Counted from the stretch's first letter, positions 9,992 through 19,778 are shown. The stretch is 50,474 nt of DNA from an uncultured Pelagibacteraceae bacterium (GCA_902522365.1 CABYVH010000003.1:1-50474), one strand, 5' to 3'. Notes: generated from the letters alone by a model not told the origin. Numbers and translations are program-made.

Positions 9992-10577
9992 TTTTTTTAA
10001 ATGCATTAAAACGATGGTCAATACTATATTTTTTATGAGGATCCATCTCACCAAAAGTTAACCTTTTTCCTTTAGGTATAAAGATTGGATCATATCCAAA
10101 ACCATTTTTTCCTCTCTTTAAATTAGATATTCGTCCCTCAATTTTACCAATTTGACTTATAAATTTACCATTTGGCCAAAAGATAGTGAGTACACAAATA
10201 AATCTTGCACTTAGTTTTTTTTTTTTCCAATTTTTATCTTTTTTTGAGATTTCTCTATAAACTTTTTTAATAGCTAAATTGAAATTTCTTTTTTTTCCTG
10301 ACCAATCAGCTGAATATACCCCAGGGGCTTTATCTAAAATATCAATCTCAATCCCTGAGTCATCTGACATGCAAATTTTATTAGTTTTTTTTGAAAAATA
10401 TTTTGCTTTTAAAAGAGAGTTTTGTTCAAACGTGGTACCTGTCTCTTTTGGGCTAGGTATTTTAAAGTCTAAATTTGAGTAAATTTTTAGACTTTCGGGT
10501 AACATACCTGCTATTTCCTTAAGTTTTCCCTCATTATTTGAGCCAATGAATATCTCTTTAATTTTTTTTTTAGACAT
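9975..10577 (-). CDS. rdgB: XTP/dITP diphosphatase (RdgB/HAM1)
   Basis: FIGSNNEGKLKEIAGML, MSDDSGIEIDILDKAPGVYSADWSG, FGYDPIFIP. Confidence 0.95.
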   Translation of the reverse strand: MSKKKIKEIFIGSNNEGKLKEIAGMLPESLKIYSNLDFKIPSPKETGTTFEQNSLLKAKYFSKKTNKICMSDDSGIEIDILDKAPGVYSADWSGKKRNFNLAIKKVYREISKKDKNWKKKKLSARFICVLTIFWPNGKFISQIGKIEGRISNLKRGKNGFGYDPIFIPKGKRLTFGEMDPHKKYSIDHRFNAFKKIKKFF

Positions 10578-10612
10578 CTAGAAATTATACTTTTTCTTAC
10601 CATATAAACAAT

Positions 10613-11260
10613 ATGGACAAGAAAGAATTAAAAAAAAACGTGGACGCAGATACTGCTGAGGAGAAGTTAAACACCCAATCCACAGAAAATAATAATGTAG
10701 ATCAAGAAAATAATGAAAAAAATTTAGGGTCTGAAAAAAAAGAAGTTGAAAAACTGACCCCTGAAGAGGAGTTAGAAGCCCTCAAAGATAAGTTAGCAAG
10801 AACATTTGCAGAAATGGAAAATCAGAGACGAAGGTTTGAAAAAGAAAGAGAGGATGCGTACGAATATGGTGGATATTCTTTTGCTAAAGAAACATTAAAC
10901 TTATTAGATAATCTTGAGAGATCAAAAGCTGCTTTAGAAAATGATGAGAAATTAAAAGATTCAGATGCACTTAAAAAAACCATCGAACATTTAGATATCA
11001 TAAGTAATGACATGCTTTCAATATTCAAGAAAAATAATATTGAACCTATAAAGTCAATTAATGAAAAACTTGACCCAAATCTTCACCAAGCAATGATGGA
11101 AGTTGAGGATGATACTAAAGAGGCTGGAACAATCGTTCAAGAAATACAAAAAGGATTTATGATGAAAGAAAGATTATTGAGACCTTCTTTGGTTGGTGTT
11201 TCAAAGAAAAAAGCAAAAGAAGAGCAAAAAGAAGTTCAAAAAGATGAAAAAAACCAATAA
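10613..11260 (+). CDS. grpE: Nucleotide exchange factor GrpE
   Basis: RTFAEMENQRRRFEKEREDAYEYG..., NEKLDPNLHQAMMEVE; directly upstream of dnaK. Confidence 0.96.
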   Translation: MDKKELKKNVDADTAEEKLNTQSTENNNVDQENNEKNLGSEKKEVEKLTPEEELEALKDKLARTFAEMENQRRRFEKEREDAYEYGGYSFAKETLNLLDNLERSKAALENDEKLKDSDALKKTIEHLDIISNDMLSIFKKNNIEPIKSINEKLDPNLHQAMMEVEDDTKEAGTIVQEIQKGFMMKERLLRPSLVGVSKKKAKEEQKEVQKDEKNQ

Positions 11261-11336
11261 AAACAACCAAAATTTAAATTTTGTAGATGGTTGTAGTCTT
11301 ACAATTAGCACTTATATGTCGGAGAGGTATTAAATT

Positions 11337-13256
11337 ATGGGCAAAGTAATAGGAATAGATCTAGGAACAACAAATTCATGCGTATCCGTAATGGAAGGTA
11401 CACAAGCTAAAGTTTTAGAAAATGCGGAGGGAGCAAGAACAACACCTTCTGTAGTTGCATTTTCTGATAATGATGAGAAATTAATTGGGCAACCTGCAAA
11501 AAGACAAGCAGTAACTAATCCAGAAAATACAATATTCGCAGTTAAGAGATTAATAGGAAGAAATTTTGAAGATCCTTCAGTTAAGAAAGATATTGAAACT
11601 GCACCATTTAAAATCGTTAACTCTGATAAAGGAGATGCTTGGATAGAAGCTAAAGGTAACAAATATTCTCCATCTCAAATTTCTGCTTTTACACTTCAAA
11701 AAATGAAAGAGACTGCTGAAAAATATTTAGGTCAAGAAGTTTCACAAGCTGTAATAACTGTACCAGCTTATTTTAATGATGCACAAAGACAAGCAACTAA
11801 AGATGCTGGTAAAATTGCAGGTTTAGAAGTTTTAAGAATTATTAACGAACCAACAGCAGCAGCACTTGCCTATGGACTAGACAAAAAAACAAGCAACAAG
11901 ATTGCAGTTTATGATTTAGGTGGAGGTACTTTTGATGTTTCAATACTTGAATTAGGAGATGGAGTATTCGAAGTTAAATCTACAAATGGTGACACTTTTT
12001 TAGGTGGTGAAGACTTTGACAATACAATTGTTGAATATTTATTATCTGAATTTAAAAAAGAAAATGGTATTGATTTAAAATCTGATAAGTTAGCATTGCA
12101 AAGACTTAAAGAAGCTGCAGAGAAAGCAAAAATTGAACTATCATCTGCTGCACAAACTGAAATAAATTTACCATTTATTACAGCAGATAAAACTGGTCCT
12201 AAACACATTAACATGAAAATGACTAGAGCGAAACTTGAGGCTCTTGTGGAAGATCTTATTTCTAGAACTATACCACCGTGTGAAACAGCTCTAAAAGATG
12301 CTGGCTTAAGTGCAAGTGAAATTGATGAAATAATTCTTGTTGGTGGAATGACTAGAATGCCAAAAGTAGTAGAAGAAGTTAAAAATTTCTTTGGTAAAGA
12401 ACCAAACAAATCTGTCAATCCAGACGAAGTCGTTGCAATGGGTGCTGCTATCCAAGCAGGAGTTTTGCAAGGAGATGTAAAAGACGTATTATTGTTAGAC
12501 GTTACCCCACTTTCGCTTGGAATAGAAACTTTAGGGGGAGTTTCAACTAAGTTGATAGAAAAAAATACAACAATACCAACTAAAAAAAGCCAGGTTTTCT
12601 CAACAGCTGAGGATAGCCAACCTGCAGTTTCTATTAGGGTTTTGCAGGGTGAAAGAGACATGGCTTCAGACAATAAAGTTTTAGGTAATTTTGAACTAGT
12701 AGGTATAGCTCCGGCTCCAAGAGGAGTTCCTCAAATTGAAGTTACATTTGATATCGATGCAAACGGAATTGTAAATGTTTCTGCAAAAGATAAGGGGACT
12801 GGTAAGGAACAAAAAATTCAAATTCAGGCATCAGGTGGTTTAAGCGATGAAGAAATAAACCAAATGGTTAAGGATGCTGAGACAAATAAAGAAGCTGATA
12901 AAAAGAAAAGAGAAGCTGTAGATGCAAGAAACCAAGCTGATACGCTACTTCATTCTACTGAAAAGAACTTAAAAGAGCATGGCAGTAAAATATCTGATGC
13001 AGATAAAAAAGCTATTGAAGATGCATCTGCAAATGTAAGAAACGCATTAAAAGGGACAGATGTAGAGGAAATCAAAAAGAAAACTCAAGATTTGGTTCAA
13101 GCTTCAATGAAATTAGGAGAAGCTATTTACAAATCACAACAAAGTACAAAACCTGGTGATGCACCTAAAGATGCAAAGGATGAAGGGAAAAAAGACGATA
13201 ATGTTGTTGATGCAGACTTTGAAGAAGTAAAAGACGATAAAGAAAAAAGCGCCTAA
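11337..13256 (+). CDS. dnaK: Molecular chaperone DnaK (Hsp70)
   Basis: [59 protein letters not shown]. Confidence 0.99.
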   Translation: MGKVIGIDLGTTNSCVSVMEGTQAKVLENAEGARTTPSVVAFSDNDEKLIGQPAKRQAVTNPENTIFAVKRLIGRNFEDPSVKKDIETAPFKIVNSDKGDAWIEAKGNKYSPSQISAFTLQKMKETAEKYLGQEVSQAVITVPAYFNDAQRQATKDAGKIAGLEVLRIINEPTAAALAYGLDKKTSNKIAVYDLGGGTFDVSILELGDGVFEVKSTNGDTFLGGEDFDNTIVEYLLSEFKKENGIDLKSDKLALQRLKEAAEKAKIELSSAAQTEINLPFITADKTGPKHINMKMTRAKLEALVEDLISRTIPPCETALKDAGLSASEIDEIILVGGMTRMPKVVEEVKNFFGKEPNKSVNPDEVVAMGAAIQAGVLQGDVKDVLLLDVTPLSLGIETLGGVSTKLIEKNTTIPTKKSQVFSTAEDSQPAVSIRVLQGERDMASDNKVLGNFELVGIAPAPRGVPQIEVTFDIDANGIVNVSAKDKGTGKEQKIQIQASGGLSDEEINQMVKDAETNKEADKKKREAVDARNQADTLLHSTEKNLKEHGSKISDADKKAIEDASANVRNALKGTDVEEIKKKTQDLVQASMKLGEAIYKSQQSTKPGDAPKDAKDEGKKDDNVVDADFEEVKDDKEKSA

Positions 13257-13284
13257 AATATCAACCATTTGTCTATAACTAGTT

Positions 13285-14415
13285 ATGGCAAAAAGAGATT
13301 ACTACGATGTCTTGGGTGTTGAAAAAAATGCAAGTCCCGATCAAATAAAAGCAGCTTACAGAAAACAAGCAGTTAAACACCATCCTGATAAAAATAAAGG
13401 CGATAAAGGCGCAGAAGAAAAATTTAAAGAAGCTTCAGAGGCCTATCACGTCCTATCAAATTCAGAGAGAAAACAAAATTATGATAATTTTGGTCATGCT
13501 GCATTTGAAAATGGTGGTGGAGGTGGCAGAGGTGGTTTTGGGAACTTTGATTTTTCTGGTTCTTTTTCAGATATCTTTGAAGATTTTTTTGGAGAAGGTT
13601 TTGGTAGTGGAGGAAGAAGATCAAGAAGGTCTAACAACCGTGGCTCTGATTTAAGATATGATCTCTCTATCAGTTTAGAAGAAGCTTATGCTGGAAAAAA
13701 ACAAGATATTAAATTCTCCACATCAGATAGATGTGATACATGTAGCGGTTCAGGCTCAAAACCTGGACAAAGCGCAAGTACATGTTCTATGTGTGGTGGT
13801 CACGGACAAGTACGTTCCAGCCAAGGTTTTTTCACTGTTCAACAAACATGCCCTCAATGTGCCGGATCAGGTGAACAAATTACTGATCCATGTACAAGCT
13901 GTGGTGGTCAAGGTAAAAAACAAGCAAGTAAGAGGCTTTCAGTAACTATTCCTAAAGGAGTAGACGATGGAACAAGAATTAGATTATCAGGTAAGGGAGA
14001 AGCAGGCTCAAGGGGAGCTAGTAATGGTGATCTTTATTTATTTATAAATGTAAATTCTCATGAACTTTTCAAAAGATCTGAAGAAAATTTATTTTTTGAA
14101 TGCCCAATATCAATTGCAGACGCTGCTTTAGGAGCTGAAATAAAAATACCAACAATAGATGGTGGAAAAGCTAAGATAAAAATTCCAGCCGGAACACAAA
14201 GTGGTAAACAATTCAGATTAAGAGAAAAAGGAATGCCACTTATGAGAGGAAATGATTATGGTGATCTTTATGTTCAAGTTAACACTGAAGTTCCTGTATC
14301 TTTAAATAAAGAACAAAAAGAGTTACTTGAAAAATTTAGAGAAATTGAAAATGAAAAATCAAATCCAAGTATTAAAAAATTCTTTAAAAAAGCAAAAAGT
14401 TTTTGGAAAAATTAG
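13285..14415 (+). CDS. dnaJ: Molecular chaperone DnaJ
   Basis: J domain with HPDKN, G/F region and four CxxCxGxG-type repeats. Confidence 0.98.
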   Translation: MAKRDYYDVLGVEKNASPDQIKAAYRKQAVKHHPDKNKGDKGAEEKFKEASEAYHVLSNSERKQNYDNFGHAAFENGGGGGRGGFGNFDFSGSFSDIFEDFFGEGFGSGGRRSRRSNNRGSDLRYDLSISLEEAYAGKKQDIKFSTSDRCDTCSGSGSKPGQSASTCSMCGGHGQVRSSQGFFTVQQTCPQCAGSGEQITDPCTSCGGQGKKQASKRLSVTIPKGVDDGTRIRLSGKGEAGSRGASNGDLYLFINVNSHELFKRSEENLFFECPISIADAALGAEIKIPTIDGGKAKIKIPAGTQSGKQFRLREKGMPLMRGNDYGDLYVQVNTEVPVSLNKEQKELLEKFREIENEKSNPSIKKFFKKAKSFWKN

Positions 14416-14517
14416 ATGAAAAAAAAAATCAAATATACAATTTTTGGTATTATTTATGTTTTAGTAATTCTAATTCTGGGTGCCTATTTTTATAAAGAAG
14501 GAATTGGAATAATTTAA
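14416..14517 (+). CDS. Small single-TM membrane protein (33 aa), not in supplied ORF track
   Basis: ATG immediately after the dnaJ stop; MKKKIKYTIFGIIYVLVILILGAYFYKEGIGII*. Confidence 0.5.
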   Translation: MKKKIKYTIFGIIYVLVILILGAYFYKEGIGII

Positions 14518-15215
14518 TTATCTTTTGCTAATCTTATAAATATATCTCCCATACCACCTTGAACTTCCTCAAGAGGAGCATTATTTCTTAGTTCACAATA
14601 TTGTCCTGTAACCTCATGACTATCAATAGCAGCTATACTTTGAGAATTACATTTTGTGGCGTTATGAAATAAACCAATTACTAGTCTCTCATCTAATACA
14701 AATACTTGATTATTATCGAGTTTATTTCCATTACAAAAATAATCCTTGTTTACTTCTCTTGGAAAATCTTTTTTACCACAGGGATTTTTTATTGTTAGAA
14801 CAAAAAATTCTTTTTCACCGTCTGTAAAAGTATATTTCATTTTTTTTACTTTAGAGTATTTCATCAGATCACACGAACATGGATAACAACACTTGTGATA
14901 AAATCCACATATTTTCTCGTCATTTTCAGCATTTTTAAGATAAACAAATTCTGGCTTGCTATTTGGATCAATTAATGATCCAGACACAGCACAATATAAC
15001 TTATTGTATTCAACAAAATCTTGGTATGTGATTTCTTTTGTTAAAATATGTTTGAAAAATTTTGGACCTGCTGCATTTCTATTTTGATCGGGGAAAATTT
15101 TTGGCCAATCTTTTACTAGGTCAGCGTAATAATTAAATTGATTTGAATATGTTGGTTTTATTGAACTAAAAGTTACTAGTAGAAAAAAAATTGTAAAGTA
15201 TTTTAATTTTTTCAT
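14514..15215 (-). CDS. Secreted Cys-rich hypothetical protein
   Basis: Signal peptide MKKLKYFTIFFLLVTFSSIKPTYS and cluster CGFYHKCCYPCSCDLMK plus further Cys; family not recognised. Confidence 0.75.
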   Translation of the reverse strand: MKKLKYFTIFFLLVTFSSIKPTYSNQFNYYADLVKDWPKIFPDQNRNAAGPKFFKHILTKEITYQDFVEYNKLYCAVSGSLIDPNSKPEFVYLKNAENDEKICGFYHKCCYPCSCDLMKYSKVKKMKYTFTDGEKEFFVLTIKNPCGKKDFPREVNKDYFCNGNKLDNNQVFVLDERLVIGLFHNATKCNSQSIAAIDSHEVTGQYCELRNNAPLEEVQGGMGDIFIRLAKDN

Positions 15216-15271
15216 GATCTAATATTTAGGATACTTTAATTAGTTTAATTGTTGAATTGAGTGTTATTGTC

Positions 15272-16711
15272 CTATTTTTTCTGATTTACTTCTATTGTTT
15301 TATTAAATTCATTTATTTTAAGTGACTGTGTAGAACCGTCAGTCCAAACTATTTTTACTGAAATATTTTTTTCACTGTCTCTGATGCCATAATGAGCTAC
15401 GGGTTCCATTTGACATAAATATCCAGAACCAGCATCGATGGTTTTAGCATGATTTCTGAAGTTTGAATTAAGTATAACTGTTGCTCCTCTTGCAGGTGCA
15501 CCATACTTATTTAATGGCTTAATTCTTATATAATTAAAGTTTTTTTTAATATCTGCTTTATACATTGTCAGTGGTTGCATGCCAGATTCTCCATGAGAAA
15601 CTAATAATTCTAAAATTCCATCTTCATCTATATCTGCAACTGCTGCTCCTGTTCCTAAACCATTTGACTCGTAAGCATTTTGAATTTTTATCTCTTCAAA
15701 AAATCCATTATCTTTTATTTTGAATAATTTATTTGGTTCGCCAATATTATTCATAAATATCTCATCATAGCCGTCATTATCGAAGTCTGCTGATATCACT
15801 GTTCTAATTCTAGTAGGAATATTAAAGGTTGGAGTAGCGATATCTTTAAATTTGTTATCTTCTAATACAAAAGCCCTATGATAACCGTTCCAATTGGATG
15901 TAATTATATCTAATCTCCCTCTATAAAGTATATCTGATAAAGTTGTACCTCTTCCATTTTCAAATTGATCATCAACTTTATAATCCTTAGCTATATCCTG
16001 AAATAAACCATCAGAATTATAATATAAAAAATTTTTTCCTCTTTCGTTTGCAGCAAATATGTCAGTTTTTCCTGATAAAATATTTCCTGCAACTACAGCT
16101 CTACCACCAGTAATTTTGTCAATTTTCAGCTGCTCTGCTAAATCTAGTATTTGTCTGGAACTTTGTTCATAAAACCTAGTAGGACCCCCGTAATTGGCAA
16201 CATATATACCATATTTCCCATCACCATTTCTATCAACACAAACAACAGATCTACCAGCAGTTAAGTTTAAATTTTTTTTGTTAATATCTTTTTCAAATAA
16301 ATCAATAAAACCATTTCTACTGTTATCAATCAATCTATCTGAATATTTTTTTTCTCCGCTATAGGTATCAGTATTTAAAAAATAAATTTCTTCAAATCCA
16401 TCTTGGTCAATATCACAAGCAGCAACCCCAATAGTTTTTCTTTTAGCATCATCAAAGATTTGATTTTTATTTATATTTATAAGTTTCCCATTTTGGTAAG
16501 ACAACGCTAAGTTTGAAAACCCAAACCCAGTAACGACAAATTCATATTTATTATCTTGATTTATATCAGTGACAGATACACCATAACTTAGTCTAAAATC
16601 ATTATTATCAATTAGAGATGTTATATCTTTAAAAAAGTCAGCTTTAGATTGATTGATAGACACGAAAAAAATTAAAACCAAAAATAATTTTAAAAGGTAT
16701 TTAATAACCAT
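15272..16711 (-). CDS. FG-GAP/VCBS repeat protein with C-terminal ASPIC/UnbV domain (CRTAC1-like)
   Basis: Repeated DIDQDGFEEIYFLN, DRNGDGKYGIYVAN, DFDNDGYDEIFMNN, DIDEDGILELLVSH; C-terminal GAPARGATVIL...IDAGSGYLCQMEPVAHYGI...VKIVWTDGSTQ. Confidence 0.9.
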   Translation of the reverse strand: MVIKYLLKLFLVLIFFVSINQSKADFFKDITSLIDNNDFRLSYGVSVTDINQDNKYEFVVTGFGFSNLALSYQNGKLININKNQIFDDAKRKTIGVAACDIDQDGFEEIYFLNTDTYSGEKKYSDRLIDNSRNGFIDLFEKDINKKNLNLTAGRSVVCVDRNGDGKYGIYVANYGGPTRFYEQSSRQILDLAEQLKIDKITGGRAVVAGNILSGKTDIFAANERGKNFLYYNSDGLFQDIAKDYKVDDQFENGRGTTLSDILYRGRLDIITSNWNGYHRAFVLEDNKFKDIATPTFNIPTRIRTVISADFDNDGYDEIFMNNIGEPNKLFKIKDNGFFEEIKIQNAYESNGLGTGAAVADIDEDGILELLVSHGESGMQPLTMYKADIKKNFNYIRIKPLNKYGAPARGATVILNSNFRNHAKTIDAGSGYLCQMEPVAHYGIRDSEKNISVKIVWTDGSTQSLKINEFNKTIEVNQKK

Positions 16712-16752
16712 AATTGTTGTATATTGTTGAAAAAATATATTAAAATAATTTA

Positions 16753-17529
16753 ATGAGCAAAGTAAATTTAGCGATATCTGGTTGCATGGGACGAATGGGC
16801 CAACAACTGGTAAAATCTTCTAGAGTTGATAAAAATTTTAAACTAACAACTCTTACAGAAAATAAATTAGTAAAAAAAAAAATTTCTGGAATTAAACCTG
16901 GTTTAAATAATGAAAATTCCTTCAAAAATGTTGATTTAATTATCGATTTTACTGTCCCTAATTGTACTTTTGAAATTCTTAAAATTGCATCAAAGCTAAA
17001 AAAAAGAGTTATTATTGGCACAACTGGATTTACCAAAAAAGAAGAAAGTCTCATTAAAAAATTTTCTAAGAAAATTCCAATACTTAAAGCTGGAAACATG
17101 AGCTTAGGTATAAATTTGTTAATGTACTTAACTGAAATAGCGTCTAAATCATTAGGAAATAATTTTTTAAGTAAAGTATATGAGGTTCATCATAAACATA
17201 AAATAGACTATCCATCTGGAACAGCGTTAATGTTGGGTAAAGGAATTGCTGTTGGCAAAAATAAAGATTTCTATAATTTATTTGGAAAAAAATATCTTAA
17301 TAAAAAAAGTTTTCCTTATGGAAAAAATATAAATTTTAACTCAATACGAAAAGGTAAAACAGTTGGTGAACACGAAGTTAAATTTTCAAGTGGAAAAGAA
17401 ATTATTACATTAAATCACGAAGCTTTTGATAGAGCTTTATACAGCGAAGGAGCTTTGACAGCTGGAAAATGGTTAATGAAAAAAAAACCAGGTTTATATT
17501 CGATGCGTGATGTTTTAAATTTTAAATGA
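16753..17529 (+). CDS. dapB: 4-hydroxy-tetrahydrodipicolinate reductase
   Basis: AISGCMGRMGQQLVKS, VIIGTTGFTKKEE, EVHHKHKIDYPSGTALMLG. Confidence 0.96.
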   Translation: MSKVNLAISGCMGRMGQQLVKSSRVDKNFKLTTLTENKLVKKKISGIKPGLNNENSFKNVDLIIDFTVPNCTFEILKIASKLKKRVIIGTTGFTKKEESLIKKFSKKIPILKAGNMSLGINLLMYLTEIASKSLGNNFLSKVYEVHHKHKIDYPSGTALMLGKGIAVGKNKDFYNLFGKKYLNKKSFPYGKNINFNSIRKGKTVGEHEVKFSSGKEIITLNHEAFDRALYSEGALTAGKWLMKKKPGLYSMRDVLNFK

Positions 17530-18179
17530 GTGAGGAGCAAAGGGCAAAGGTTGTTCTTCGAACTTTAAACAAAATATATCCAAAGACCCCAATTCCTCTT
17601 AAACACAGAAATATTTTTACTTTACTAGTTTCTGTTCTTTTATCTGCACAGTGTACAGACGTAAACGTTAACAATGTTACCAAAAACATATATCCAAAAT
17701 ATAATAAACCTGAACACTTTGTTAAGTTAGGAAGAAAAAAAATTGAAAAACTAATAAGAAGTATTGGTATTTTTAGAATTAAAGCCAGAAGTGTTTATAA
17801 TTTATCAAAAACTTTAGTTGAAAAATATAATGGGAAAGTTCCAAAAACCTTCGAACAACTTGAAGAATTACCAGGTGTTGGGCACAAAACCGCCAGCGTG
17901 GTCATGTCTCAAGGATTTGGACATGCTGCTTTTCCAGTGGACACCCACATACACAGACTTGCACAAAGATGGGGTTTAACTAATGGAAAAAATGTAGTTC
18001 AAACAGAAGAAGATCTAAAGAGACTTTTTCCTAAAAAATATTGGAATAAGTTACATCTTCAAATAATTTATTATGGAAGAGAGCACTGTAAGGCCAGAGA
18101 GTGTTATGGTTTATCTTGTAAAATCTGTACTACTTGTTATCCTAAGAGAAAAAAACCACTTATAACCAAGAAAGCATAA
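17526..18179 (+). CDS. nth: Endonuclease III
   Basis: LLSAQCTDVNVNNVT, LEELPGVGHKTASVV, C-terminal Fe-S cysteine cluster; 4-bp ATGA overlap with dapB. Confidence 0.96.
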   Translation: MSEEQRAKVVLRTLNKIYPKTPIPLKHRNIFTLLVSVLLSAQCTDVNVNNVTKNIYPKYNKPEHFVKLGRKKIEKLIRSIGIFRIKARSVYNLSKTLVEKYNGKVPKTFEQLEELPGVGHKTASVVMSQGFGHAAFPVDTHIHRLAQRWGLTNGKNVVQTEEDLKRLFPKKYWNKLHLQIIYYGREHCKARECYGLSCKICTTCYPKRKKPLITKKA

Positions 18180-18182
18180 ATA

Positions 18183-19112
18183 ATGAAAATATTAGGAATT
18201 GGAAATGCAATTGTAGATGTAATTTGTAAGGTAGAAGACGATTTTATAACAAAAAATAATCTGACTAAAAGTACTATGAAATTAATTTTTGATGATAAAG
18301 AATTTAAAAATCTACTATCTAATCTGAAAGTAGAAAAAACTGTTTCAGGTGGTTCTGTTGCTAACTCAATTGTCGGATTATCTCAACTTGGGAATGAAGT
18401 TGGATTTATAGGTAAAGTAAATGATGATGATCTTGGTGGAAAGTACGAAGATGGTTTGAAACAGGAGAATGTTAAATATATTTATTCAAAAAAAAAAGAA
18501 GAGTTGCCAACTGGAACTTGTTTAATATTAGTTACACCCGATTCTGAAAGAACAATGTGTACGTTTTTAGGAACTGCAGGTAAAATAAACGAAAACGATG
18601 TTAGTTCGGATGCAATAAAACAAAGTGAAACAATACTTCTAGAAGGTTATCTTTGGGACGAAGGAGAACCAAAAAAAGCTTTTGAAAAAGCAATTCTAAG
18701 TGCAAAAAAAGTTGCAATGTCATTATCAGATCAATTTTGTGTTGATAGACATAAGCCTCACTTCTTAGATTTAGTAAAAAACAAATTAGATATAACTTTT
18801 GCCAATGAACAAGAAATAATGTCTCTGATAGATGCAAAATCTTTTGATGAAGTAATTAATTTCTCTAAATCACTGTGCAAAATAATTGTTTTAACAAGAG
18901 GTGAAAAAGGTGCAGTTGCAATTAATGGAAATGAAGTTGTTGAATGTGGAATAAAAGAAGGTCTTAAAATTGTTGATTTAACTGGTGCTGGTGACCTTTT
19001 TGCAGCAGGCTTTTTACATGGTTATGTAAATAAAATGACACTGAAAGAAAGCTTAGATAAAGGAACTGAAATGTCCTCTAAAGTTATCCAACAAATAGGT
19101 GCTAGACTTTAA
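18183..19112 (+). CDS. PfkB-family carbohydrate/adenosine kinase
   Basis: GIGNAIVDVIC, VSGGSVANSIVGLSQLG, VDLTGAGDLFAAGFLHGY. Confidence 0.92.
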   Translation: MKILGIGNAIVDVICKVEDDFITKNNLTKSTMKLIFDDKEFKNLLSNLKVEKTVSGGSVANSIVGLSQLGNEVGFIGKVNDDDLGGKYEDGLKQENVKYIYSKKKEELPTGTCLILVTPDSERTMCTFLGTAGKINENDVSSDAIKQSETILLEGYLWDEGEPKKAFEKAILSAKKVAMSLSDQFCVDRHKPHFLDLVKNKLDITFANEQEIMSLIDAKSFDEVINFSKSLCKIIVLTRGEKGAVAINGNEVVECGIKEGLKIVDLTGAGDLFAAGFLHGYVNKMTLKESLDKGTEMSSKVIQQIGARL

Positions 19113-19116
19113 ATGA

Positions 19117-19224
19117 TTATTTTTTCTTTCTTTTAAAACTACCCTTACCTTTTTTGGGTTTAACCACTCTAGTTTTATATTTTGGTTTTAATAAATCTTT
19201 AGCTATCAGATTTCTCTTTTTCAT
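19117..19224 (-). CDS. arfA: ArfA-like alternative ribosome-rescue factor (35 aa), not in supplied ORF track
   Basis: Minus-strand ORF MKKRNLIAKDLLKPKYKTRVVKPKKGKGSFKRKKK*; the RVV-K-KKGKGS(Y/F)-RK signature resembles ArfA. Its start overlaps the upstream stop as TAATG. Confidence 0.72.
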   Translation of the reverse strand: MKKRNLIAKDLLKPKYKTRVVKPKKGKGSFKRKKK

Positions 19225-19778
19225 TAAATTATATAGCCAAACCTAGAACTTTTTATGAAATTGTTATCTTGAAAAATATTATTAATTTTTTTTCTTAGTC
19301 TATAAATATGTGTTTCTACTGTATGAGTTTCTAATTTTGAATTATGGCCCCAAACCTCAGTTTGTAATTTACTAATTTTAACAGGGCTTTTTGCGTTTTT
19401 AAGATAAATTATTATATTTGCCTCTCTTTCTGTTAGACCAAGACTCTTGTGATTATTAAAGATTATTCTTGAGTTTAAGTTTAATTTATAGATACCCAGA
19501 TTAATTTCAGATTGTTGATTATATTTTTTTTTTAAAAGTTTAATATTAATATTTTCAATAAATTTCGTAATATCAATTGGAAAATTGCTCAGTATTATTT
19601 GGTTTTCAACATCTTTTATTTTTTTTTTCGATATTATTAAATAATTGTCCTGAGTTTTTAAATCTAAATCAGTAATTTTACTTACATTGATTAATTTAAA
19701 ATTTATATGATCACTAATTTCACTTAATATTTCATATAAAACTTTAAAATCATAAATAACCAAAATTTCATTATTCAT
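19224..19778 (-). CDS. OmpR-type winged-helix DNA-binding protein with degenerate receiver-like N-terminus
   Basis: C-terminal LTEREANIIIYLKNAKSPVKISKLQTEVWGHNSKLETHTVETHIYRLRKKI is a Trans_reg_C domain; likely start MNNEILVIYDF at 19778. Confidence 0.8.
   Translation of the reverse strand: MNNEILVIYDFKVLYEILSEISDHINFKLINVSKITDLDLKTQDNYLIISKKKIKDVENQIILSNFPIDITKFIENINIKLLKKKYNQQSEINLGIYKLNLNSRIIFNNHKSLGLTEREANIIIYLKNAKSPVKISKLQTEVWGHNSKLETHTVETHIYRLRKKINNIFQDNNFIKSSRFGYII

Noticed and set aside
11909-12673. 254-aa minus-strand ORF inside dnaK
   Set aside because: Antisense to a strongly conserved coding region; composition is Ser/Pro-rich shadow-frame translation with no recognisable domain.
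13688-13945. 85-aa plus-strand ORF inside dnaJ
   Set aside because: Out-of-frame translation of the DnaJ zinc-finger region.
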